Assembly: GCA_018340375.1 (NCBI GenBank)
Contig: JAFFJZ010000001.1
Location: 52,320,001-52,384,000 of the forward strand
DNA: 64,000 nucleotides
Direction: 5' to 3'
Origin: Gonatopus flavifemur
Lineage: Eukaryota > Arthropoda > Insecta > Hymenoptera > Dryinidae
Part shown: positions 33,600 to 43,987 of the stretch, piece by piece
Layout of the letters: each line of letters begins with the position of its first letter
Position numbering within the stretch: the stretch's first letter is position 1
Translations under genes and position numbers: made by a program
Notes under the pieces: generated by a model
Seen by the model: only the letters and a program-made list of their open reading frames with translations
What the model was told of the DNA's origin: nothing
Databases searched by the model: none

Positions 33600-36562
33600 A
33601 TATAATATAATAGGGCAAAAAAAGGGTGAAGAGACATTGCGGTTACGATACCATTGTACCATAGCTGCATAATAATGATAATTAAATAAAGATAACGAAA
33701 TGATTTTGAATGCGAGACCGATTATGATGATAATGATGATATGATGATGAGATGTGTCCCACGTTTTAATGTACAAATATTTTCGAATGAGATATATAGT
33801 TGAATAAAACGCAGTGTTTAGAAATCGAAGAAAACACGATTCGTTCGCACGAGTATAATTAATTATTATAGTGATAATTTCTTTTCTGTTTCTTTTTTTT
33901 CTTATATTTGGATAAAGAAAGAACTGAGAAAAAAAAAGATTAATCAATAAGAGATAATAATGAAAGGGGTAGCGACGGTATCGCATCTCATTGAATGACT
34001 CTATGGAAAAGCTCGGGATGGAGAATAAATGAAAACACAAATGATAATTAGCGATCCGCTGTATATGAGCTTAAAGGGATGGCATGAATTGCATAAGAAA
34101 ATCAATTATCAGTCAATCGATCAAAGCTGTGTTGTGTTCCTTTTTTTCTACACAACACTCGTTATGATCTCATACAAATGATTTTGTTTGACAATCATTT
34201 TCAAGCTCGCGACTCGAGTTCTGAAAGAAATAAGGAATACTGTTAAACTCGTACGTTGTTTTTGAAATTTTTGTTTTCATCTACTATTAATGACAGAATA
34301 TTTATTGGTTCTAATGGCATTGTGTATGCGGGCCATACCATCTCCTGTAGTCTCTTATGACATGGTTTCTATGCGAAGAAAGCTTATAAAAACCAAATTT
34401 CAATACTATGTTGAATAGCATAATCGCTTTAAGATAGTACCCTCATCACGATTGAATATTGATCGTGATCGGGACCTGTTTCGAAGTGCTGGTGCCTAAA
34501 GGAACACAAACAAAAGTACTTGAGGCGTTTTATATTGTCTGCTACTGTATCTGTATATAAGATCAGTTGATATCGAATCGCCAAACTCCATTTATATATT
34601 GCATTTAAAATGAAAAAAGGAAAAAGAAAAGATCTTTAGAATCTATATGAAGAGGAAAAACAAATGTTCTTACAGGGTGCATCGGGATCGGAATATCTTT
34701 CGATCTCGCATGTACTCGTAAAATATTTTATATACGGTTTAAAATTTGACAGATACACTTCTGAAATAAACTAGCGTTATTTAGGATTTATCTGAGAGAT
34801 TTTTAACTGTGCGACAAAACAAAAGAGAAACAATTATTCCTCTTTGATGAATCAACAATATTGTGACTTGACAAAATGTTCTGGTGCCTTTTGATACGTC
34901 TATTGAAAGCCAGAGATCAAGTTATCAAGTCGAAAGCTATCGTTGATAAATCCTTGTTTACTTTTTTTTTTGTTTTTTTGTGTTCATTTTTTTTTAATGA
35001 AAAATTACCGTAATTAAGAAGTTATAAGAGCGAGAAAGAGAACATGAAACATATTCGGTATCGATATCACATCCCATACCAAGTACATAGGTAGTGAATA
35101 AAAGAGAAAAAAAAACAATAAACAGCAAACAAAAATCTTAGGCTAAGAGTATTTGGTTTGTGTGTTCATAGATCTTGTTCAAACTAATTTTGTACAGGAT
35201 ATCAAACCAATCGCATCATCTCTCTTTCGACATATACATATATAGATACACAAGTTGTACGCGAGAAGTGAGAAGAGAAAAAACACAGACACAAAACCGT
35301 TAAACAACACCACAAGATTATATTTCTGCCCATTCCATCAAGAATTGAAACTCATTGTATTTTCAATTAAATACATTTCGAAAAACAATATCAAACAGTC
35401 TTTTTTTCTTTCGTTTTTTCACGTGTATGGGGTGGGAAAGGGGAGAGATAATGAGAAATCGTTATTCGTTTGAATTCCTAAATTACTGAGTTGACATTAT
35501 TCATTATTACAGTGATAATTGATACATGTGTGAAAAATTCTGAATATCCAGTTGTAAAATTTCGCTATCATGTTGAGTGGATCCGACGAGATCGTTTCAA
35601 ATTTACTTCATAACGTGCAAAATTCAGTATCGTTGTTTGCAATGGATTGGAATTTTACAATGGGTGATTTGAATTTATATTTGTTTTTTTTTTCTTCATC
35701 TTAAGCAAACACGAAACATGTAAATATCTTGTGTATCGATAGTTTTCACAATGAAACTTCCAATTTTTCAAATAGAATGAAATTACGAAAACGTATGATC
35801 CGAGGACCAATTGTTCCGTGTTTATGGCAATCTGTATTTGCTATAAACAGCAGTGACGAATAAATTCTGTACATTACACAACTATTAATTGAATTCCTGA
35901 AATATTCCTTTGAGATCGTCTGAATTTTATCATGTATTTCAGGAAGTTGAAATGTACAACGTATTGAATTTGTACAGTGGGTTCGATTAATTCTTTTCCT
36001 TCTTTTCGATGGATCCTTGTTGGCAATTCATTGTTATTTAAGTGTAAACATCCATGATCAGTTCTCCATGTTCATAACATTATTTCTCACATATTTATCC
36101 ACTTGAAAATGTTTCGAATTATTTAACAATGAATTGGCAAGAAGGAAAAGGATTAATTGAACCCACTGTATAATGGCGTGGTAGCATTGCTCAAAGTTCT
36201 CCATATTAAACGATGAATTTTTCTTATAACTTATCCATCTCAATGAGATTTATGAATACGAAATTTACATTTTATTGTTATTCGACGATAGAACTCTATG
36301 GTTTCTCAACATATTCTGTAGGATTTAACAGATAGTATGTGATTTCATCATGAATCTGTTTCAGCAAAAGTCCAGTTATTTAAAGAACAAATAGGAATGT
36401 GTTCCAAAACAACTGCACACAGAAAAATATATTTTGAAAAGTCTCATAATTTATTGAGGATGTGCGCCAGTCTTTGATGGATTAAATTATTGACATGAAT
36501 ATAGCGTCAGAAGTACAGTTATTTCTTGTGAAAATACATCTAATTATGGTACTTTTAAAAGT

Positions 36563-37567
36563 AGGGTAAAGTGAGGATATTTGGTGATAATTTCTCAAAT
36601 CCCCACTGTCACCCTGATGAAAAAAATCTATCTGAATCTCTCTATATTTTGGGACAAATTTCAGAGTAATTCAGAAGAAGTTAGAGACTTTTCCGATAGT
36701 GATACGTTCTGAATTCTTCAACTTTCTCTGAATCTCTCCGCATATCACTGAATCCCTCAGAATTGTATATATTCAAATTTCAAAGCTCCCTCTGAATTTA
36801 CCTGAATATCTTTAAATTTCTCCAAATCTCCTGGAATCTAATGTATTCAGATTTCCAAGCTTTCTCTGAATCTCCGGGAATTTGATGTATTCAGGGTTCA
36901 AAGCTTTCTCTGAATCTCTCTGAATTCCTCTAAATATCCCGGAATTTAATGTATCCAGAATTTAAAGCTTCCTCTGAATTTCTCTGAATATTTCTAAAAA
37001 ATTTCACGTATAATTTTTCTTAATTCATCTTCCTTTGGAAGTCTCTGGAACTTCCAGAAAGCCTCTGAAATGCAGGGCCAAGAATTGTACTGAAGTCATT
37101 CCTCCCTGAATTTCCTAGACCCCCCCCCCGGATCTCTCTGAATTTTTCTGAAAAATCCCACGCACAATTTTTCCTAATTCACCTGTCTCTGTGAGTTTCT
37201 GACACTCCCTGAATACCTCTGAAATCCTGAACCAAAAACTTAGCTGAATTAATTCTTCTCTGAATTCCTCTGAATTCCTCTGAATATTCCTGAAAAGTTC
37301 TACGCACAATCTTTCTGAATTCATAATTGCTCTGAATTTCTCTGATTCTTTCTGAATCTCTCTGAAACGTGAAATTTTCAGAGAGATTCAGAGAGATTTT
37401 TTGACTAGGGAATTTTCTAAATTGTTCTGAAAGCACTCTTGTAATCTCTTGTAATCTGTTGAAGACTCTTGTAATCGTGCATGAAAATCGATTTTTTAAT
37501 TCATAAAGAACGTTTGCAAAATTAGCACCGAATTGCCCAAATCGCCAACATTACCTTACTCTACCCT
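36563..37567. repeat. 1 kb foldback element containing a degenerate CTCTGAATT array
   Basis: Ends AGGGTAAAGTGAGGATATTT and TTACCTTACTCTACCCT are inverted repeats. Between them (about 36,640-37,400) runs a degenerate array of units like TCTCTGAATTCCTCTGAAT with occasional CTGAATCTCTCTGAAT. The glutamate/arginine-rich minus-strand frames at 37115-37436 translate this repeat and are not genes. Confidence 0.7.
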
Positions 37568-37828
37568 CAAGTAAATAACTCGATCTGGCACAGACTGGCG
37601 TTGATCCTTAATAAATTACGGGACTTTTCAATACATTTGTGTCCTCTGTGTGGGACTTCTTCTATAACAGTTTTACGATAACATAACAGACATTTTTATG
37701 ATTAATTTCATAGAGGACGATAGGAAACGATGGAATATATTACTGATGTGGAATTCAATATAAATTATACATAAACTATATTAAATAATATGTAAATTAT
37801 ATAAAATTTAGAAATTTTTCACTTCGGT

Positions 37829-38039
37829 TTAAGAGGGTACTAGTGACGTGGTAGCAGCGTGGTAGAATCATTTATGAAAAACTACGAGCAAACGCTTTAA
37901 TTAAATGGAAATATCGCTCTGTGCAGCACTTCTATTCGAATCAGAGAGGTTCTGTATAGAGCGATATTTTAGTTAAGACGTCTGCCCCTAGTTTGTAATA
38001 AACTATTCGGCTGCTACTCGGCAGCGAATATCCTCTTGA
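37829..38039. mobile_element. piggyBac-like MITE, family 1, copy f
   Basis: TTAAGAGGGTACTAGTG at the left; CGAATATCCTC then TTGA at the right. The centre has the same hairpin as copy c (ATATCGCTCTGTGCAG against CTGTATAGAGCGATAT), tying the copies together. Confidence 0.75.
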
Positions 38040-38224
38040 ACCGATTGAATCTTCCTTGAAATCACAATGATGGAATTTGTATATTTTTTAATCACCTCGT
38101 TTAATCGGCAGTATAACAACTTTTTATTTCCCTGTTCTGGAATATCTTTGTGGTGAAATCCTAAGTGACAAGAAATAACGTTCATTAATCGCGAGAAAAA
38201 CCTTTATCGAATTGAAGAACTCAA

Positions 38225-38681
38225 CGAAGAGAACATGAAGCTTCAGCAAACGTTCAGATCAGATCTGTATAGATCGGGCCGAAGGTTCATGAAAGCTAAC
38301 TTTTAGATTCACGAACGTTTGACAAATGTTCTACGAATGTTGAAATATGCGCTTTTGAATACTTTCAGAAAACATAGATGGAACGTTCGTTGAAGGTTTC
38401 TCGAAGGTTTAATGAAGTTTCACAAAAATATCTATACTTATATCAATTCATATGAATAATCAATTAATTAATAAACTTAAATCAATATAAGTATAGATAT
38501 TTTTGTGAAGTTTCATCAAACTTTCGATAAACCTTCAACGAACGTTCCATCTATGTTTCCTGAAAGTATTCAGAGGCGCATATTTCAACATTCGTGAATC
38601 TAAAAGTTAGCTCTCATGAACCTTCGGCCCGATTTATAGAGATCTAATCTGAACGTTTGCTGAAGCTTCATGTTCTCTTCG
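38225..38681. repeat. 457-base near-perfect palindrome
   Basis: Arms of about 215 bases: CGAAGAGAACATGAAGCTTC at 38225 pairs with GAAGCTTCATGTTCTCTTCG ending at 38681, and the pairing continues through AACGTTCGTTGAAGGTTT to a 25-base AT-rich loop near 38,455. Confidence 0.85.
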
Positions 38682-38840
38682 GGCCTTGACTCTTCCCGGC
38701 AAAAAGTGCGATGAACGTTCATAAATTGTCCAATCACGCTTTAAATCTCACGCTTTGTGAACGTTCTAGAAAGAGAATTGGAATTAAATTTTTGTAGAAA
38801 CGTCTTTGACACGCTTTCCGCGCGATCAATCATTCTTGAT

Positions 38841-39096
38841 GAACCCTGCTGAAAATGCCAGGCAGATCTGGACAAAAAGTAGTTGTCACGCTTTGAATCA
38901 CTAAACATGGAATATCCTGTCAAAAACTGACAGAAAAAATTTTGTCAGTTTTTGATAAGATATTCTAATTTGGTGATTCCAGACAAAACCAGGTGGGAAT
39001 TTCGTCAGTTTTTGACCGGATTTCCTGGGACAAAGACCGTTCAAAGTCTGGCAACTATTTTTCGTCCGGATCTACTTGGCATTTTCAACAAGGAAC
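38841..39096. repeat. foldback element with TGAAAATGCCA arms
   Basis: CTGAAAATGCCAGGCAGATC pairs with GATCTACTTGGCATTTTCAA, then CTGGACAAAAAGTAGTTGTC with GGCAACTATTTTTCGTCCGG. Confidence 0.7.
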
Positions 39097-39113
39097 AGTT
39101 TGCTGGTGGAAAT

Positions 39114-39230
39114 AGGATGTTAGATTATGACATATTGTTCTAAAAACCGGATATATTATAACATATAACAGAATATGTTAGATTCTGACCAAATCTGAAC
39201 GGTTTTTGGGACAATATGTCATATTATCCT
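39114..39230. repeat. short palindrome with GACATATTGTTC arms
   Basis: GACATATTGTTCTAAAAACCG pairs with CGGTTTTTGGGACAATATGTC, one mismatch, with AGGAT and ATCCT at the edges. Confidence 0.75.
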
Positions 39231-39454
39231 TAGCGGAAAAATTTGGTTGAATGTTGTTCACTTTTAGCACAGCAACAATAATATTCAATGGAAATCCTCA
39301 AACTTCAATGAATTGTAAACAAAGTCAACCGATTTCACTACAAGTTATTGAATTTCGCTAATTTTTACCAAAAATTTGTTGAATTCAGTTGAATTTTGCT
39401 GATGTTTAATGAAAACCGAATGTACCAAAAGCGAACGAAATTTTTCCGTCAGGG
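39228..39454. repeat. foldback element, GCGGAAAAATTT ends
   Basis: TTAGCGGAAAAATTTGGTTG against CGAAATTTTTCCGTCAGGG; similar to the ends of the 55,483 element (CCCTGGTGGAAAAATTTGG). Confidence 0.6.
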
Positions 39455-39469
39455 ATGTCTGAATATGTT

Positions 39470-39736
39470 CCCAGATTGCACACAAAGATCCCAAATGAAT
39501 GATGAAAAAAGAACTCTTTCGAAATACGAAGACTTCTTAAACAGTTTCAAAAAGAATTCGATTCGTGAGGCATTCACAAGTTCTCTGAAAATTCTATGAG
39601 ACTTCCTTGAGAATTTCAACGGAACTCGCGAATGTCCGACGAATCGAATTCTTTTTGAAACTCTTTGAAGAATTTTTGTATGCTGAGAGAGTTTTGTTTT
39701 TCAGAATTCATTTGAGATTCTTTTATGCTATCTGGG
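39470..39736. repeat. foldback element, CCCAGAT ends
   Basis: CCCAGATTGCACACAAAGAT at the left against AGAATTCTTTTTGAAACT and ATGCTATCTGGG at the right; the inner part AGTTTCAAAAAGAATTCGAT pairs with ATCGAATTCTTTTTGAAACT. Shares its ends with 40,139 and 58,697. Confidence 0.6.
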
Positions 39737-40138
39737 ATTAAATCTGACATTTGATTTCCACCAAGGTTTAAACCGCCAAATTACGCTTTCCGAACTTTTT
39801 ATCTTCTCTTGATCGACATTACAAGCGCTTCTTTTCCTGCACTCTCAGTCGCACCCTTCTTTTTTCCCAAGAATTACTATTCTGGGATAAGTCTGTATTA
39901 ATGCATATGCATTCCAAAGTTTGTGCATTGTAGAATATCTCCATTCCAAAACAAAATTATTCTTAAATATTCCTAATTTTCAAGATCTGTATTCTCAAAT
40001 ACCTTTATTCCATTACATTTCCTGGTAAAAGACCGGATTAAAGGTCCTGAAACCTCAAAAGAAACGGGTGAAACTTTGCTACGAACTTTTTGAACAATTA
40101 CTTTTTGTTACTTCAGGTAAGGTTTTGTTGGTGAGGTA

Positions 40139-40203
40139 ACCCAGATAGCACAAGAGTTCTAAAACAGTCCTGTATTCTTTTGGAACTCTTGTGCTGTTTG
40201 GGG
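40139..40203. repeat. perfect small hairpin
   Basis: AGCACAAGAGTTCTAAAA pairs with TTTTGGAACTCTTGTGCT around a 14-base loop, between ACCCAGAT and TTTGGGG. It is probably the minimal form of the CCCAGAT family and not a microRNA, since related copies are present. Confidence 0.6.
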
Positions 40204-43200
40204 AGATACGCTCGAGAACCCCCTTACTCGGAGATGGTGAAGTTTTCAACTATTTGAGAAGGGTAAAGAATTTTTATTATTGTTCTTGGATTCACAAATC
40301 ATCGTCTTTTGGGTAACTGCAATTTCTGGCACTTGCTACCGCACGTTTTGTTTGTTGGCACGTAAAACATTTTTTATTGAATCAAAAATTTAATACCTAA
40401 ATAATTTTGCTGGAACAACGGAACTTTGGTTGAAGTGAAAAAGGTTTTGGTCCTTTTACATATCAATCAGAATATTTTGTTGTTTGAATGAAACACTTTT
40501 TTCAGTCTGAAACGTATTTATAAAATATTTGGAACGTGAATTGAGTCGTATATCGAACGTAAACTGAAAAATAAGGAGTATTTCGAACGTATCCCGATCC
40601 GCAAAGCGCTCCTAAATTTGCGTTTATGCTAATAGCAGCGCACGGCATTGAAGTAGTATCTTCCTCAGGACTTTGGCACTGGTTGCTATCATAGCATATA
40701 TATATGATGCCAATTATAACGTAGCACTGCCCCAGTGCTACCAAGTAGTGCTCCTAGTAAAATACTACAAATTCGCTTCCATTTCCGTACATAAATTGAG
40801 AATGTACAAGACGATTTTGAATGTATAAGTAGATGGTACCAACACTGCTAGAAGGTCTGCCTTGATGTTGTTAGCTGGAATATTCCGAGTATATAAAACG
40901 TATCAGAAATGCAAATGGAAATTAAGCTTGGCTCATGGAATCTCTATTCCAAATGTCTGACAAAACCGAACAAATAATTTTCTGTCAGGATTTGGTCGGT
41001 TTTTGTCCCCACAGGGTGTCAAGCGGTCATGGAATTCTAATTGAATGATCTAATTATGTAGTTTGTTTTGAACGAAGAACGAACAAGAAGACAACAAAAT
41101 TATAAATCTAGCCACCCTGACTTAGCTTGGCGATTGCTAACAAGACTTTGACTCGAATGTGACAGGTTTTGTTTGACTTTGTCTGGCAGTTTTGTGAGTT
41201 TTTGAGCTGATGAACAAACCAAGCAATGTCAGGCATTCTTAATAGGGGGTGTGTGAGTAAAAAGTGTATAGGAAGGATGGGTTGTAATAGAAAAATCATT
41301 TGAAACATTCTTACGCTTTTGCCACTTCTTATAACTCGTTGCTCCTTCACTAAAGCATTTAATCAAATTGTATGGGATTTCGCAAGATTCCATATGTTTT
41401 CCATTGAACCAGCTCATTGTACAAGATTCAATAGGGTTCTTTAAAAACGAAACTGAAAAATTGTCTGCCTCTACATTTATGAAACTCCTCAACTTGTTGA
41501 AGTGACATGATGATGATTTTTTGCTCCAGAATTCTAACTAAATTTCCTGAGATTTAATATTGCTGGATGTTCAAATCTTCAAGTCTCAGAAATCCCAAGA
41601 GGATTTGGTACAACATTATTTCCAGTAGAGATTTCAATGAACTCTTCATGAACTTTCATTCGCCACTAGTAACGTAGAGGAACAATCCGCATTGCGGAAA
41701 GCAAACAATCTCAACGGCCCCTGTAAAAGATTTGAATCTTTTTCAACACTTCCGAAGAAAGGTTCCTGATAAAAGTTTCGTGGGAGATCTTGATTCGCCT
41801 CTCCTTTCTTTTAGTAATTATTCTTCTCAGTATGAGAACCAGAGTCCTTTATAAGATTCTTTTCATTACATAATAGTATTGTATCACTAAATTTTTCAAC
41901 CAAACCTGTTTCGTTGAACGATTTATAAAATTTATGCAGGTTTTAATGATATTCGAGTGAATTTTTATATCAAGTTTAGGATTGATCATTTATTCGTTAG
42001 CGATTCTCTACTTTTTCCTTGAAACACAAGTATCTTAAAACTTTCCTGATGGAGAAATTCCAATAAAGTTTTTTCAGAGGATTTTAGAGATATTCAGAAA
42101 CATTCTTCCCAAATACTTGATTAATAAACATAAAAAACACGGCTCCAATTCGAAAAATAAAATAAACACTTCAGACAAAAATCACAAAAAAATCAAGCTC
42201 AAATAAATATTACTCAAACGACTCACCACGATGGAAGTTATTATTAATCTTCCTAAGCTGGAGAAATCACCTATCAACATTTTCAAGAATTATTACTTTA
42301 TGGAAACGAAAAGAAAATCCAAACCCGCAAAATCTGATGGATTATCGTTATTTACCTTCTCAAATTAACTTCTTGAAGCTGGAAATACCGCTGAAAGGAA
42401 GTACTGCAAGATTTTTGGTCTTTAAAGGCTGAGTATTTAGTTATTTGATTGCTGATCTGTTTCAATAAACCATTCAAATTGCAGTCACATCTATTTGAGT
42501 GATAAGTCGAACATCGATACAAAACAATTTCAACATAAATTTTTACAATCATAAAGAGAATGCACCCTTGAAGTCCATCAATTGATACACATATTTGATA
42601 TTGGGTATTCGAATTATCTTGTAATAAAACTGCGATTAATGTGTGAAAAGATAACAATTTGCATTTTCAATGTATCCAATGTATAACCATTTACAATAAC
42701 AAATAACCTTATATTATCATTACAGAGTATTACATACAAAATGTTAATAAAAACATGGACAAATATGTCAATTTTATAAGAAGTAAACGTATATTGTATA
42801 TCCCGAGAGTTCTTTTCTATATCTAAACAATTTCCATTCTTTCATTCATTTGTACGATTCAGCTAATAATCAAACCTGGACGGAATACGCGTCGGTTTGT
42901 AGAAGTCAAACAATTATCATCATTTAACAAAATTTGATGCAGTAGGTTTAGAAAGATACCGAACTGATGCACTCTACTCATGCACGTGAATTATTATTGT
43001 TTTGACAAAGGTAAGTGATAAAGTTCCAAATAAACTGTAAACTGGAATGTTTAGACGTACAATGAGCACAATTGAAACGTAATCTACGTTTCACTGGGTT
43101 TCTATATATTTTGATATTCACTAAACAGCATGTTCGATGGAACAACTTACCCGATCATAGTTATGCTAAAGTATAGTATTTGTCCAATCAATCATATATA

Positions 43201-43831
43201 CAAAATTGTTATATTTCACCTTTGAAATATAAACCAATGCGTAAAATTTCTGTTATTACAATTAAAATCGATATAAAATAATTGCACGTAATGTATATAT
43301 GTATGTATATATATATATTTATATATAAAACAACATAAACCGTGTATCACGTATGAATATCTCATGAAATTTCTTTCTTTCGTAAGCAATCACAGTCTCG
43401 CGTTAACAAAATAATGTATAAATTTGCAAATAGAGTAGGTGTGTCAAAGATAAAATATCATTACTTCCAACTTTACCACTCGTGTATGAAAGTATTTCAA
43501 GAATATTTGAATTCACTTGTCCTAAATTGAGGATGATCGTTGATCTTGTATCATTATGTGTAAAATTATAATCTAAAATTACTATTTATAAAACATTCAT
43601 AGAGAGACAAAAAGAGATAAAATTGACGGTGAAGCATAAAGTTGAGTATTAACAAAGATCACTTGTCGGTTATTTAATAAGATAATAATTTTGAATGAGA
43701 ATAATTGTTGCTTTCAATGTTATTTAAAAAAATCTTTTTGAATATTATGTTCTTAAAGTCCGTAGTTAATTTTACCTCGTATACTAAGCATAAGTAACAG
43801 TAACTTACTTGATCTATCATATTCTTATTTT
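40204..43831. other. AT-rich stretch downstream of dorsal, no supported gene
   Basis: Lies between the last foldback and the dorsal stop codon, and partly must be the dorsal 3' untranslated region. Minus-strand frames at 41229-41492 and 42352-42657 look more protein-like than most here (see findings) but match nothing I know. Confidence 0.35.
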
Positions 43832-43987
43832 TCAACTTTTGTTATTGTTCGAAGTAAAGGGTTTGAACATGCTGTTCAATGTACAAATCTCTTGAATAGT
43901 GCTATTTGTCAATTTAGTAAAGCTGTCTGACAAATTTGCAGTTTCTCCTGGATTATGTTGTTCCGCGTTGAATTGTTTATCTTCCAT
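43832..43987 (-). CDS. dl: dorsal last exon (canonical C-terminus)
   Basis: Acceptor GAATTCTAG; reads [20 protein letters not shown] then [20 protein letters not shown] and [14 protein letters not shown] at 43834-43832. The leading ATG is internal. Confidence 0.93.
   Translation of the reverse strand: MEDKQFNAEQHNPGETANLSDSFTKLTNSTIQEICTLNSMFKPFTSNNNKS

Larger units (their letters stand above)
30965..36562. other. AT-rich stretch without a gene
   Basis: No coding exon with splice sites is visible. The low-complexity U-rich and A-rich character and the lack of MITEs up to 36.5 kb would suit a long alternative 3' untranslated region. Microsatellites: (GAT)n at 31722-31742 and (TA)n at 33581-33599. 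Frames such as 33540-34040 (-) are tyrosine/isoleucine-rich compositional artefacts. Confidence 0.4.

Noticed and set aside
33540..34040. 166-codon minus-strand frame with runs of I and Y
   Set aside because: AT-rich microsatellite translation (IYIYIYIY and IIIIIII), no coding signature.
37115..37436. Minus-strand frames rich in FRE, SEEFRGIQ repeats
   Set aside because: They translate the degenerate CTCTGAATT array inside a foldback element.
40139..40203. Perfect hairpin considered as a microRNA precursor
   Set aside because: Its ends and flanks match the CCCAGAT foldback family, so a MITE remnant explains it better; only small RNA data could change this.
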